Positions 32,152-43,634 of a stretch of 64,000 nt of DNA are shown piece after piece. The notes below the pieces were generated by a model. It made no database searches. It worked only from the letters and a program-made list of their open reading frames with translations, and was not told the origin of the DNA. Location of the stretch: contig JAUKUA010000006.1 in the NCBI GenBank assembly GCA_030549175.1, positions 310,001 to 374,000 of the forward strand, read 5' to 3'. Source of the DNA: Lasiosphaeris hirsuta. Lineage: Eukaryota; Ascomycota; Sordariomycetes; Sordariales; Lasiosphaeriaceae. Each line of letters begins with the position of its first letter. Positions within the stretch are counted from its first letter, which is position 1. The translations under genes were made by a program, and so were the position numbers.

Positions 32152-33226
32152 GGCGGCTTCTTTGCGAAAGAACAGACGAAGGGGTGCCCGCGGAAGGGGG
32201 CTAGGTCAGCTTCTTATCATGGGGCGTGGACGACGTTTGGTATGGGCGGCGCCGTGTGAGATGGAACCAGCGGCTCGGATCTTGTGCGAACAGGCATGTT
32301 GTATTTGAGGGCGGCGAAGTTGGCCGATAATAAGGCTACCGTGCGACATCATCGTTCATAGGGCTACCCGAGTGGAGGGGGGGGAAGGGAGGCACCACCT
32401 CCAACAGAGGTGCACCGTCTCACGTCAGGCCCCTCGATTTGGACGCTGGACGAGGTTGTTGTTGTGGCCGTGCTCGGATTTCAGACCAGACATCAGACAT
32501 CAGACTGAGCACGGCCGCAGCCAACGACGCATCCGCAGCCACGGTTGCAGCCAACCGTGAGACACGTCAGAATTCACACCTTTCGGTAATGTGCAGCGGG
32601 AAGGAGCGCGGGCTGGCGGTCTTGATTATCGTTGGGGCTCTAAAATTGCTGATGCGCGCGACACGCTAACTGGTCGGCCGCCTGCGCCCAGACTACGCCT
32701 TGCCCAAAGGGAAACTTGTTGCCGACGTGGATTTCGTAGCAGAGGCGTGGGCTGAACTGCGAGGTGAACTATTGAATTCATCCTGGATACAGGGAACTGA
32801 AATATCTTATCGCAAAACCGAGATAGATAGTGTAGGCCCCCGAAGCAAGAACCCGATGCATCAAGAAAGCTAACAAGTCCCGAAGCAAGAACCCGATGAG
32901 ATGCGATAGGTCCGAGATAACGAAGGCCATCTGAGACTTGCATCCGGTTCGGGGCGCTACCGAACATGCGTTGATTCCAGCTGTGTCGCCCCCAGAGAAA
33001 TAAACAAACATCGATAGCCAGAATGACTCGGAGTGAGACTTATGACATGTCGGGAAAGAAGTCGGTGGGCGCAGGCGCTAAATTTAGCACCGGATGACGC
33101 GCGCACCCCGATGTGGGGCCGCGTCCGTTGGCTATGTGCCGATGGATGAGTATGAGTGGGGCCGCCACGGCTGAGCCCGATATTTTCCGGTCACGGAAGA
33201 ACAAGTCTAAAATGGTCTAGTTATAT
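32152..33226. other. Intergenic, with a direct repeat of CGAAGCAAGAACCCGATG
   Basis: About 1.1 kb without a supported gene. An 18-bp direct repeat lies at 32840-32857 and about 32880-32899. It sits between the 5' end of the membrane-protein gene and the 3' end of the P450 gene. Confidence 0.5.
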
Positions 33227-34989
33227 CTATCCTACACTGCGGTTCATCTCCGATTCATCTCCACTCGGCCTCAACTGGGCACGTTTGGTAAAGACCAACC
33301 GACACCCATCCTATGTTCATTAGCACACCACACCGAATGGGCCAAATTCAAAACAAGTCGGCGGCACTCACCATGGGGAACAGCGTCGCAAACACGCGGA
33401 TCTCCTCGGACCTCTCAGTCGCGTGGTGCTCCCAGTCCAACTCCAGCGCCGCCTTGCCAATCATGGCCGCCATCGTCAGCGGCACATACCTCCTCGCCAG
33501 GCAGTCGTGCGGGCCGGCGCCAAAGACCAGCCAGTTCTTGGTCTGTGCCTCGGCATCCCCGGTGATCCACCGGTCGGGGTCGAAGACATCAGGTCTCGGG
33601 TACACGGCCGGGTCGTGCAGGGCGGGGTAGCACGACGGCACGATCATGGCCCCGCGGGGGACCGTGTACTCGGGCGTGACGGGGAAGTCGCGGGTGGCGA
33701 GGTACGGCACGAAGATGACGGGCGGGCGGTGGCGCAGCAGCTCCTTGACGACGGCGCTGGTGTACGGCAGCGCGTCCAGCATGGGCGGATGGAACGGGCG
33801 GGCGCCGTCGCCGGCGCGCGCCGCGAGGTTCTCGGCGCGCAGCCGGTCGCGCACGTCGGGCCGCTGCGCCAGCACCTGGAACAGCCAGGTGGTCGCGCTG
33901 CTCGAGGCGTCCTGCGACGCGAACAGGAAGGTGAACAGCGTCTCGCCGATCTCGGCGTCGGAGAACTCGCGGATCAGGTTCGCCGGCTTCTCGGCGCCGT
34001 GCTCCCCCGCCGCCACCGCCGCGCGGTACCGGCTCGACACCATCATGTGCAGGACCCACTGGTCGACGACGCAGGTCGGGGGCGCGCCGCCGGCCATGTT
34101 GGCCCGGCAGGCGGCGGCGCAGCGCGCGAACTCGGCGTGCACGGCGTCGGCCGTGCGCTTGCCGTGCCAGGGCTTGGTGAAGGGCACGTGCAGCGATAGC
34201 GGCACGTTGACGAGCTCGAGGGCGGCCGTGATGAGGTAGAAGTCGTCGGCGATGCGCTTGACGGCCGCCTGCGAGATGTAGTGGCCGAAGAAGGTGCGGC
34301 ACGAGAGCGCGCAGTTGATCTCGCGGAAGAGCGGCATGAAGGGCAGCGGGCGGCCGCGGTTGGCCTCGCTGGCGGCGACGAACTTGGCAAAGTAGGACGT
34401 CAGCACCTCTTCCTGCACCGGCAGGTAGCTCGCCATGGCCCTGTTGGTGAACAGGGGCGTCAGGCCCCGGCGGTACTCGGCGTGGGCCTTGCCCTGGAGG
34501 AAGACCCACGCCTTGTGGCCGATGATGTCTTTGGCGATGGGGACGATGCACGGCTCGGCGAAGGACGGGGACTTGAAGACCTTGTGGGCGATGTCGCGGT
34601 CGGACGCGAGGACGACGAATCTACGGTGTGAGCGAGCGGGCTTCGGTCACGGTTCGACGGCATGACATACTTGTGGAAGACGGAAACGCAGCTCAGGGGG
34701 CCGCTCGCCCATTGCGCGAGGTAGGCTTCGAACTTTGGGTCGATGGCTTGGAGGAACGGGCCGACGAGGGGGATCTTGAACGGGGGGCCGGCGATGGAGC
34801 CCTTTCGCTTGATGTACAGGACTGAAAAATGTCAGCGGGAGAAGACTCCTTGTCCAAGGTGTACTTGCCTTGATCGTAGACCACCAAGGCAAGCAAAAGC
34901 GTCACGACGTATTGCCAGACCGGCCAGCCGGCAACCGGCACGGCATCCGCCCACTGTGGCCGCGGGCCAGATGCATTGGCGGAATCCAT
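33227..34989 (-). CDS. ERG5-like: CYP61/ERG5-like sterol C-22 desaturase (P450), 534 aa, 4 exons
   Basis: ER-bound P450 that introduces the C22 double bond late in ergosterol synthesis. Exons: 34869-34989, 34671-34821, 33372-34620 and 33227-33310; the sum is 1605 nt in frame. The first intron has a GC donor (CAAG|GCAAGT); the last intron is GTGAGT...CATAG. Motifs: N-terminal membrane helix (YVVTLLLALVV), YIKRKGSIAGPP proline hinge, GPLSCVSVFHK/FVVLASDRD spliced across exon 2/3, oxygen-activation helix FLFASQDASSSATTW, ELLRHRPP (ExxR), VPRGAMIVPSCYPALHD and heme loop FGAGPHDC with Cys ligand. After the Cys the usual Gly is replaced (LARRY), and other residues differ from typical ERG5, so this may be a paralogue rather than the housekeeping gene. 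It is divergently transcribed from a Zn2Cys6 regulator. Confidence 0.85.
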
Positions 34990-35282
34990 TGCAAGAAGGT
35001 ATTGACGAGAAAAACATAAAGATACCATCCAAGCAGAACTCCCAAAGGATTCGGACCCTCTTAAATGTCCTGAAAAAATGTCACCGACGCGAAATCACAA
35101 CTGAACAGCCCATCAGCCGAATTAGGACTAGACTCCGATGGCGATGCGGATGCCAAGCCGGGAGGGTCGGGTGCGGAGTCTAGTCCTAATGCAGCGAGTT
35201 CATGCAAGGGACCACCATCAGCCACTGGGACTCCAGATCAGCCGCTCCAGATGTCCTCTCTCGACAACTCTCTGGAAACAAA
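34990..35282. promoter_or_regulatory. Bidirectional promoter between the P450 and the Zn2Cys6 gene
   Basis: 293 bp separate two divergent starts (34989 minus, 35283 plus). A 17-bp perfect inverted repeat sits in the middle. Shared control is plausible from the arrangement alone. Confidence 0.6.
35121..35190. repeat. 17-bp perfect inverted repeat, 36-bp spacer
   Basis: ATTAGGACTAGACTCCG at 35121-35137 and its exact reverse complement at 35174-35190. The arms end in CCG and CGG facing each other, the triplets that Zn2Cys6 dimers bind, though the spacer is long. Confidence 0.85.
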
Positions 35283-36715
35283 ATGCGCCAGACCCTTCGC
35301 CGGTCCTGCGCAGCGTGTGCGCGGGCCAAGCACAGCTGCGACCTCCGCACGCCGCGGTGCTCGCGGTGCATCAAGCGCCGGGTGCCGTGCGTGTACGCCA
35401 ACGAGCCGCTGACGGCCGTCCCCGAGATTATGGCCCTCCGCCTCGGCTCTCTCGACCCCTTCGACTCCTACCCCCAGACCCGGCTCCGGCGGGACCACGT
35501 CCAACGCCTCATCCACAGCTGTACGTCCCGCCCCCCCCCCCCCCCCCCCCTCCTCCCGGTCCTCAGCTTAGCGGCCCGGCGTCAAGCGCTCGGCTGACCA
35601 GTCCAGTTCTCAACAAGATCGCGTTCCAGTACTACCCCCTCGACCTGAGCGCCGTCTCCAACCCCTTTCTCATCTCGTGGTGGCCGCTGGCCCTGGGCGA
35701 CCCCGCCCTGTTCCACGTCTCGCTGCAGACGGCCTGTCTCGACGAGGAGCTGCTGGCTCAGAAGGGCTTCGGCACCTCGGAGCTGCTCATGGCCGACTCG
35801 GTAGCGCTGCTCCGCCGCAGGGTCGAGGACGCGACGCTCGCCGTGCAGGACGCCACCATGAACTCGGTCATCACCCTGGCCACCATCGAGGTGCGTTTGT
35901 CTGCTGGCGTCTGGCTCGGGCTAATTTAACGGATCCAGTTTGGCAAGGGCAACGTCGAGATCAGCAAGATGCACGTCGACGGCGTCAAGCGGCTGGTCGA
36001 CATGCGCGGCGGCATCAACGCCGTGCGACAGACGAGTCCGCTCACCGCGAGGATGGTCAGCTGGTGAGTTATCCTCCCCCTCTCTCGACATTTCTGACAG
36101 CACAGGGTCTCCATGCTCATCATGTGCCGCCCCCAATTCTCGACCCAGGACGACGTCGGCATCGGCGACGGGATCCCGCCCATCCCGGAGTGGCAGCTCG
36201 ACGGGGACCCGCCGGGCTTGTACGACACGGACAGTATCGACATCGACGACCGAGTCAAGAGCGTGCTCACCCGGCTGCGGCGCGTGTTTGGGCGCGCGCA
36301 GCACACCCCCCTCACGTCCACCCGGCTGCACGACCTCACCTGCTTCGTCGTACATCGCCTCCTCTCGGCCGAAACCCCGTCGCCCCTGACCGAGTGCGTC
36401 CGCCACGCCCTCATCCTCACCATGCTCACCGCCCAGGGGCCAACGTACTATTCGCACGGCGTCATGCTGGACATGATCCTCGCCCGGTTCAAGGAGAACA
36501 TGGGACGGCTGGGCCCCACGCGGGGTACCGTCGGCGTCTGGCTGGTTGCGACAGGGGCGGTGGCGTCGGCTGGTACCGCCCATCACCGGTGGTTCATGGA
36601 GAGGGAACGGGCTGGGTCTTGGGACGATGCGTTTGCGCGTATCAGGAGCCTGCTGTGGGCCGAGACGCTGCTGAGTCGAGATGTATTCAGAGCGCATTGG
36701 GAGGCGGTTGGTTGA
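35283..36715 (+). CDS. Zn2Cys6 transcription factor, 418 aa, 4 exons
   Basis: Exons 35283-35520, 35607-35890, 35939-36063 and 36106-36715, all GT-AG with frame kept. The chosen start (MRQTLRRSCAACARAK) puts the cluster at the N-terminus as in relatives; an in-frame ATG at 35202 could add 27 residues. The cluster C-x2-C-x6-C-x6-C-x2-C-x6-C is complete (CAACARAKHSC...CSRC...C). The remainder is a helical activation/regulatory domain (SWWPLALGDPALFHVSLQTACLD, GVKRLVDMRGGI). Intron 1 contains a 20-base poly-C run right after its donor. It is a probable regulator of the neighbouring P450, inferred from divergent layout. Confidence 0.88.
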
Positions 36716-37049
36716 CCGTTTCTGTTAGCAATTCTCAGTACTTTGGATTAATACTCAATTGGCAAATCTCAACACTGAATCATTGTCGTGTGATGGTGGT
36801 GGTGCTTTAACCACCACTGCTCCGTTGACTCATTACCTGGTGCTTGGGCAGTGTTTGACTCCGCTTCGTTGCTTTACAGAGCAGGGCCTGCTTTTGCGTG
36901 CTCATTCTGGAGCCTCTGGCTGAAGGTGTCAAATATATAGGTAGGTAGTCCTGTGAGGCGAGCGATAACTAAGGCACTCCCAATCCATTAGGAGCTCCAT
37001 TTTTGCTTGTGCAGCAGTTTATCGTCTTTGTTATCACGATGGAAGGTGT

Positions 37050-37145
37050 GGGGGGGGGGGGGGGGGAAGAGGAGGAAGGAAGGTGGGGGGGAAGAGGAGG
37101 AAGGAAGGTGGGGGGGGGGGGGGGAGGAGGAGGAAGGGAAGGGGA
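37050..37145. repeat. G-rich minisatellite with long poly-G runs
   Basis: G17 at 37050-37066, then GAAGAGGAGGAAGGAAGGTG-type units twice, then another long G run. Multiple G-runs on one strand could form G-quadruplexes. Confidence 0.8.
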
Positions 37146-37329
37146 GCGCTTCAACAATTTAGCACCTGCGGGCATTGGCCTCAAACAGCGGCTAACAAAG
37201 CGTTTCTTCACCCGCTTTGGCCTAGGTGGGGACAGGAGAAAGGTACCTTAGGTACCTTTATGTTAGAGAGTCACTGTTTTAGAGGGACAAGGGTACGGTA
37301 GTACGGTTACCTACCTGTGGCACCTGGCA

Positions 37330-38020
37330 CTCCAGGCATTGCCTGCTCTCATATTTAGGCTGCTCAGGCTTGTTGGCTGACATCACGAGCTGGTGTTCAA
37401 CCAGGCCATCCCGATCTTGCTGGCGAATGAGAACGCTGGATTCCTATAAAGGGTTTTTCGCCCTTTCCTTGCACGCCGCCCTTTGCGAACTTACCTTTGC
37501 CGTATTTGTGTGCCTTGTCTGCTCATAACCCGTGTGGTCGGAAGATGGGGGACATGATGGTTTGACTATGCGGAGAGTGCGGGAACCACGAAATGCGAGT
37601 TCCTGCTCGCTGGAGCCGGGGCCAGTGGTGGTTGCAGCAGTTTCCAGCGCGTTGAGCTCAGTGCCCTGTTGAGGAACACCCTGTCCACTGCTTGGGGGTG
37701 TCGGCAGCGGGCCGCAGCTTGTCCCGTTAAGGGCTGCGAGTCAATTTCCATCGGGCCCGCCAATCCGTGCTGTGCTCCTAGGGTATCGAGCTCGGCTGCT
37801 TTGTTGCGGCGGACAATAGTTGCCTCCTCGCTGTCGTTCTGGCAAAGAGCCCATTCGGCGTCATTGATGTGGCGTCGGACGAAGCCCGATCCTTTGCAAT
37901 CTCGACATTTGCCTTCTCGACTATCTTGCGGGTTTTGTTACCTGAATATCCTGCTCCGTCAAAGATTACGGTGATGGGGAGGTCAGGGAAATCTCGCCCC
38001 GTCGTAAAACAGGCCAAAAT
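37330..38020 (-). pseudogene. Unassigned broken coding sequence
   Basis: Three protein-like stretches in shifted frames (ACFTTGRDFPDLPITVIFDG near 37950, NSHFVVPALSA near 37580, VLIRQQDRDGLVEHQ near 37420). The mix of hydrophobic and charged residues suggests former coding. A short Cys-x2-Cys near 37340 recalls a retroelement knuckle. Not identified. Confidence 0.3.
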
Positions 38021-39957
38021 ATATTCAACATCGGACAGAAGCTCCTTTAATCCAATATACCATCATTTCGGCAAAGTACAAGTACATCTGCGCCGACGAC
38101 AGACGTGTTGGTGGGGGACCTGTGTAGGGCGGGCGAAGCAGAGGGAGATTGGCGCTAGCGCGCCTTGATAACCGGCTGTGGGAGCAGCAGATCAAGACCG
38201 CCCTCGACGATTGCAAATTCACAGCTGAAGAGCTGGGTTATCTTGTCAAGATCAGTGGAGACGGAAATGGGTCCACAGCAAACCACGTGAGATTAAGCTA
38301 CAGGACACGCATGTTCATCACGGTCCGCTTCACTGTTTATCGCAATGAGTGTTCGGGCTATACTCGGAAGATTTACATCTCTATGTTTTACACAAAAGTA
38401 ACCCTCCGCAATTTCCATATCTGTGTGTGGCCCTGAGCTGCCCTGCTCAAGGGTGAGCCATGGGTAGCCTGGCCTGCACTGCCGCGTAGCCTAGTTTTGG
38501 TGCCTCGACTAAAGTTGCCATCTTGGAATGCTTTCCCGGAACGGCCCAAATTCGGGAACCATTCTAGTCGTCCCCCAATCGTTTCACCAAGTCCAGGATT
38601 CGGGTCTGAGATATACTGGTACAAGGCGCGGGAAAGCACATAATACCCTAGTCTGTTTCGTGGGATAGTGCGGGATATGCTGGCACGATATCTAGGATGG
38701 TATATCACATGGTACACAATAGAACAATACTGGCACTTAAATATACTAGTACATAAGATATTAGCTTAGGATACACTGAGAGCTACATGATAATATACTA
38801 GTTTACGGCGGACTGGTTTAGAATATATACCTGCGCAAAATGCGGCTAAATGTAATGTTTAGTAAAATCATTGCATTTCCGACTCTTTACATCTAGTTAG
38901 CTTTATTACTACCTATGACAGGAAATGAAGCGAAGCCTAAAACCTTACTTGCTACTTGTCCAAGAAAGGTCCAGGACTGCAGGTGGTGGATGCGACATCA
39001 GGAGTTCCTTATGCGGGCGACATAATATGTGGGCGAAGCAGAGCATGTGAAATGTGGTGATGATATTCGTAGTGGTTGTGGGCCAGGATTTCCTGGCCCG
39101 CAACAGCTGTGCCATGCGCTAGCCAGGCGCAGGCGGGGTGGCTGGCGTGCGCGCCCTCTGGGCCTGAGGTGTGGGCGCCCTACCTCCAACATAATATATC
39201 CTTCTACCGTCCTCAATGGGGAAACCAAACACTTCTTTTCGTGCTTGAGCCCTCAACTTGGCTGATGCCCGTTGACTGCTAGCCCGACGCTAGGAAGTTG
39301 ACACCCGACAGACCGTAATAAGGCTGTTTTCTCCCACCCCTGCATTGACATTAGAACCAGCCCGAGTGCACACCCCCTTCCGCCGCCCCCTTCCCTTAGG
39401 AGAGGAAACGTGATGGAGGATGCCACAAATATTTCTCATTCGCGAACATATTGTGCCAACGGAAGATGGCGGTGCTGATTCAACCGCTGGTCCTGTCAGG
39501 GCTGTCTGGAACTACCACCCCTCATCTGTTCGCAGCCCCCCATTACAACGTGGGCGCATCAAACAGCACAGCATTTTGGTTTTGTATCTATTTTCTTCTT
39601 AAGCTGAATGGCGCTATCTCAGGAGGTTCCACTAGCGCTGCAAGCTGCGGCTCACGATAAAGTTTGCAGTTGCCGCCGCTGCGATAAAGTTCGCAGCTGC
39701 CTTTGCAGTTTCTCGACAGGATTTTCAGCCACAGACATTAATAAAGTTCCATGGGCTGCACTAGGTCGTTTCGTGGCAACAGCAGGTGGTATAACTCACC
39801 ATACACTTGCAACATAGGCGCTGCCCGCTTCCATGCCCACAAGCATGTCATCTGCAACCTCTGTCACCGACGCACCCCTTGAGACGACGTCAGAGAATAC
39901 CACGGCCCAGACTGCCGTTTCTACCAACACCGCAACAACGACAGAAACAGTCGCGCG

Positions 39958-41658
39958 ATGTCTTCACATATATCAACTGTAACAACACCGAGACGCATCG
40001 GGCGTCGGCGGTCCATCAGCATCAGTAGCGACGCCATCACCCCTGATGCCGCCGAGACCGTGCACGATCATCGGCGCATCGTCAGCGATACCTTGGTCCA
40101 TGGTTTGGTTCATGATCCCGGAAATAATGCAACTATGAGCGAGGCAAATACTAGCAAGGAGATCAATGTCTCGGCCCAACCCTGGTTCGACCGGTCGGCA
40201 TTCCCTGGCCATTCTGGTCAGTTTTACGACGAGGACCGCGTTTTCACCATCGATGACAGCCTTCGTGAAAGCCTGCTCACCAAGCCAATGCCCACAGCAG
40301 ATGACTTGCTCCGTTTTGGCCTATCTCTTTGTTCAGATTGCATTGGGGTAGTTTGGCTGATGGGGTTCGTGACTGTCGAGCTCCCGCATACCGACAAAGT
40401 TACATTCGCAACTCGCCTTTCCAACACTCCCCAGACATATGATAACTCGCCTTGCGAAATTCTCTACCACAACGGCTTGGTGACCCTCGAGGAGCTTGCC
40501 CGCAAGAAACGACCGACACCAAAACTTTCCGTTACGGAAAGAAGGGAAGACGACACAGATTATGTCAAACAACAAGGTTTGCTTCGCCCTAGGTGTATGA
40601 TCAGTTCGATCAAGGACGATGGTACCACCTCCGAAGCGGCAGCAGGAATCATCGTTGAAAGGAACGGCGAGCAGCGTTTGACATGCTCATGGCACTTATG
40701 GGAAGAGCTTGCTAATACTAACAAGACGGTTATCCTCGGCGACGATACCCCCGCAAGCCGGAAGCTATTTAGAGCTTACTCAGGGAACACGAGGTCACCT
40801 ATCGGACATGTGGTAGAACGGGTTGAGAAGACGGATATTGCCTTGATGAAATTGGACGATGGCGTCAAGTTCCAAAATGTCTTCTTTAACGGGCACAAGC
40901 CGCGCCGCCTAATCCACCACCATCATATAAGCCTCGGCCATGACAAACTTGCGGCTGATGGATTCACAACTGGGGTCTAAAATTTCATTTGCTGGGGTGC
41001 GTGTGTGTAAGGAAAAAGGGAGCTTAGTGCCTCGCACCCGATTATCGACATGCCTCCAGAGAAAAACCACGTCCTTCCTATCTCCGGGGTCGCATATGTG
41101 GAATGCGACCAGGGTATTTACTCAACCGATGAGGATGTCATGTTCTCGCCGCCGTATATGCGACGTAGGGCTTGCGGGGCGGTGTTGGTACGAGACAACA
41201 TGTGGATAAAAGATCAAGAGAAGTTTTTGGGAATCAAGGCCACACGCGCAAGGGGAGAAGTTGTCGCGATGCTACACTTGTCCGATCTGAAACATCGATT
41301 CGAGACATCGGGTAGAGTATGGATGTATGCAGATTCCTTCTCTCCCTTGATCAAGGCTGGGTGGACTGTGGTGGCGACACCGCATGATGTAGCACTGGAC
41401 AATGTCCAAGCGTTACTTGAAGACGATGGCGAGGACGGTGGGGACGGGGAATCACCAGGGGCGATCAACAAGGGGAAGATGAAGGCAGATAATGATGAGG
41501 AGGATGATGATGAGCAATCTTTGGAGCTGACTAAGAAGGGGACGGAAAAGGTGCGGCAGAACGAGGGGCCACAGGAATCCTCGAAGAAACGAAAGGGCAA
41601 GCCTGATCATCGTAGGGACGAGGATGAAGAGTTGCCAAGGAAGAGGCGAGTGGTGTAG
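39958..41658 (+). CDS. Second trypsin-fold-like accessory protein, frame broken by two TAA
   Basis: One frame continues from 39958 to 41658 except for TAA at 40978-40980 and 41008-41010. Between these the translation stays protein-like, so either two nonsense mutations or a small intron with weak signals separates the halves. N-terminus: Ser/Thr-rich, basic. Peptidase-like order: RLTCSWHLWEEL (His region, about 40675), KTDIALMKLDD (Asp region, about 40830) and RACGAVLVRD (about 41170) where a GDSG-like Ser motif would be expected. The C-terminus is highly acidic then Lys/Arg-rich (EEDDDEQ, KKRKG, PRKRRVV), which could be a nuclear signal. The Ser is not visible, so catalysis is doubtful. It shares the layout of the 25082 gene but little sequence. 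Confidence 0.5.
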
Positions 41659-42080
41659 TGGCGGGGGGGGGGGGGGGGAGCGGGAAAGCGGTTGATGCGT
41701 TGGTTGTATCCTTTTGCACCCTGGATGCTAGGTTGACCGTCGGCCGTGAGCCTCTGCTCTGTGGCGGCTCCTGAGAGGGACTAAGGAGGCTCCTTGGAGG
41801 CTTCGGGGAGGAAGAAATTTTGTGTAGTTAGTCGGGTGTGTCATTGCTTGCATCAATTATTATCGGGACAATAGATTGGGGGAGGCAGCATCAATAACAC
41901 AATAGGACAGACCCACGCACAATAGACAAGCTCACCACCGTCACAGCAAAGCGGCTACAAACATCCCCATCGCCTTCGAAACTTTTCAGCTCTTGCTTCT
42001 CTTTCAGCGGAACTCCTCTCTACAGCCCTGCACAACACACAACTCCAAGTCCAATCGATCGTCACCACCATCCAGATACA
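41659..42080. other. Intergenic, with a poly-G run at about 41662
   Basis: A 15-base-scale G run follows the stop of the previous gene. The rest is the promoter region of the next ORF; no site is claimed. Confidence 0.5.
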
Positions 42081-43038
42081 ATGGCTGAAGACGACCCCGT
42101 CCCCGCTGACCACTTTACCGCTCCGCCATCCACCCAACCACGCTCAGATGTCTCGTTCATCCTTAACCGTGCGACGCATCGCACAGCCGAGCAGGAAGTG
42201 CTTGCTGATGACCTCACCGTCCCCCTGGCCAAGGCGAACGGTGCCGTGGTGCCAGGAACTGCGGAGCAGATGAAGGACGTCCGGAACAAGTTGTGGGAGG
42301 CGGTGTTTAATCACTGGGACACAAACAAGATGATCGAGCACCCCGGCGCTCTCGGGGAACGAGCTGCAAAGGAATCCGCGATCACCGTCGGGGTGTTGAA
42401 CGCCGACTACCCGCCCTCGAAGGAGAAGGTCAAGAAAGCCGCCAAGGCAAGCACGCCCGCAAATACCGTGCACCCCACCATCCCGGCTCAGCGACTCATG
42501 AGCGCCAAGGTCTTGATGAAGCCTAATCTTAACTGGGACGAGTTCGGCCTTACGTTCATGCTGACCGACGAAAGAGGCGCGGCCGTGAAGACAGAGTAAC
42601 CCAGGCTTGACTAAAGAGGCCGCTCGTGGGGAAGCCATGGCGAAATGGGACAGGTACGAGACCAACCGCATCGGCAAATACAACACCAGTCTGGTTGTGT
42701 ACTGGGCCCGTCGCCGTCTGCTCCGCCGCCTTCGCGACTTCCCAACACTCCGCCAAGCCGCCCTCGACAAGAATGATAACCAGCAGCGGCCCATCTTCAA
42801 CGACTCCGACCTCCCAGATGAGAACATTAGCGAACTTGTGAAGCTGCATACTTGTAGCAAGGCAATAGAAGAGTATGGACGCATCAACCTCTACGCCAAG
42901 TCGATCGCCGAGGAGACGACGCCTATTCTCATTTACCGTAGCAATGTGAGTCATTTACACATCATGACATTTGAGCAGTGGCAGATTCTAACGTCGGTAG
43001 CAGTGATCCCGTATCCGAAACAGTGTGGCATGGCATAG
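42081..43038 (+). CDS. Unknown protein, probably one gene split by a frame break
   Basis: Frame A (42081-42599, 172 codons) is hydrophilic with an NHWDTNKMIEHPG stretch and a Lys-rich linker (PPSKEKVKKAAKA). It ends in TAA at 42597-42599, while frame B (42607-43038) begins without a gap, reads TKEAARGEAMAKWDRYETN, and stays coding through LIYRSN. A consensus donor GTGAGT follows RSN (42944), so a small 3' intron is possible. No intron of realistic length joins A and B, so a one-base indel is the simplest explanation. No family is recognised. It lies between two other accessory genes. Confidence 0.5.
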
Positions 43039-43634
43039 CACGGACTGGGGAGATTCTTCTATGTGCAAGTATGAATGCTGATGCTGAGCTTGGGAGACGC
43101 GGACGGGCATCCAGAACGGAGGATTGGGATTTGGACGGATAGATCCCTGGGTTGGTTGCGCAAGATTTGATTTTTTTTTTTTTTGTTTTTCGGTTTGTTT
43201 GTTTGGTCTCTATCACTTCGCCATTGTATTTACTGCCAAATTCCTTTAATTCCTTGCTGATTTTAATTTCTTTGAGATGATGACAGTGAATTTTGTGCAT
43301 TTGGATATCACGAGGTTTTCTTGGTCAAAATTGTCCCCAAGTCCAGCGCGCGCAGCGACGCGTTCAAGGCAAACCCCGTTCTTGCCCAAAATTAAGTACC
43401 TACGCGGGTAGAGTTTGCCTGAAATTCTTGGAAGCATGCCACAGGCCAGCCGGCCATTGGCCCAGGGAAAAAAAAAAGATAAGACTCGGAAAGGTCCGAA
43501 TTTTGAGTTAGACCTCTCCAAATTTCTCATCTCACATAACACGCCCACCACGACAACTTCATGTCGATGGAGAGAACCAGTAGTAAGCCCTCCCATTCTG
43601 GCATCGATTTCTCATTTCCACCCCACCCTCCATC
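43039..43634. other. Intergenic with poly-T tracts
   Basis: About 600 bp, AT-rich with a T-rich tract near 43170. Likely contains the 3' end of the preceding gene and the promoter of the next. No gene supported. Confidence 0.5.

Larger units (their letters stand above)
36716..39957. other. Long gene-poor region with G-rich repeats and protein-like remnants
   Basis: 3.2 kb. A G/A-rich tract lies at 37050-37145. On the minus strand, 37330-38020 has several short protein-like pieces in different frames (ITVIFDGAGYSGNKTRKIVEK near 37900, a CLECQVPQ piece near 37340) that could be a broken gene or retroelement; no family is named. Plus-strand 38149-38436 is unassigned. AT-rich DNA with repeated AGTATACTGGTAC-like words follows at about 38600-38760. 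Nothing else is supported. Confidence 0.45.

Noticed and set aside
33423..34239. Plus-strand ORFs opposite the P450
   Set aside because: Antisense of P450 exon 3; no independent evidence.
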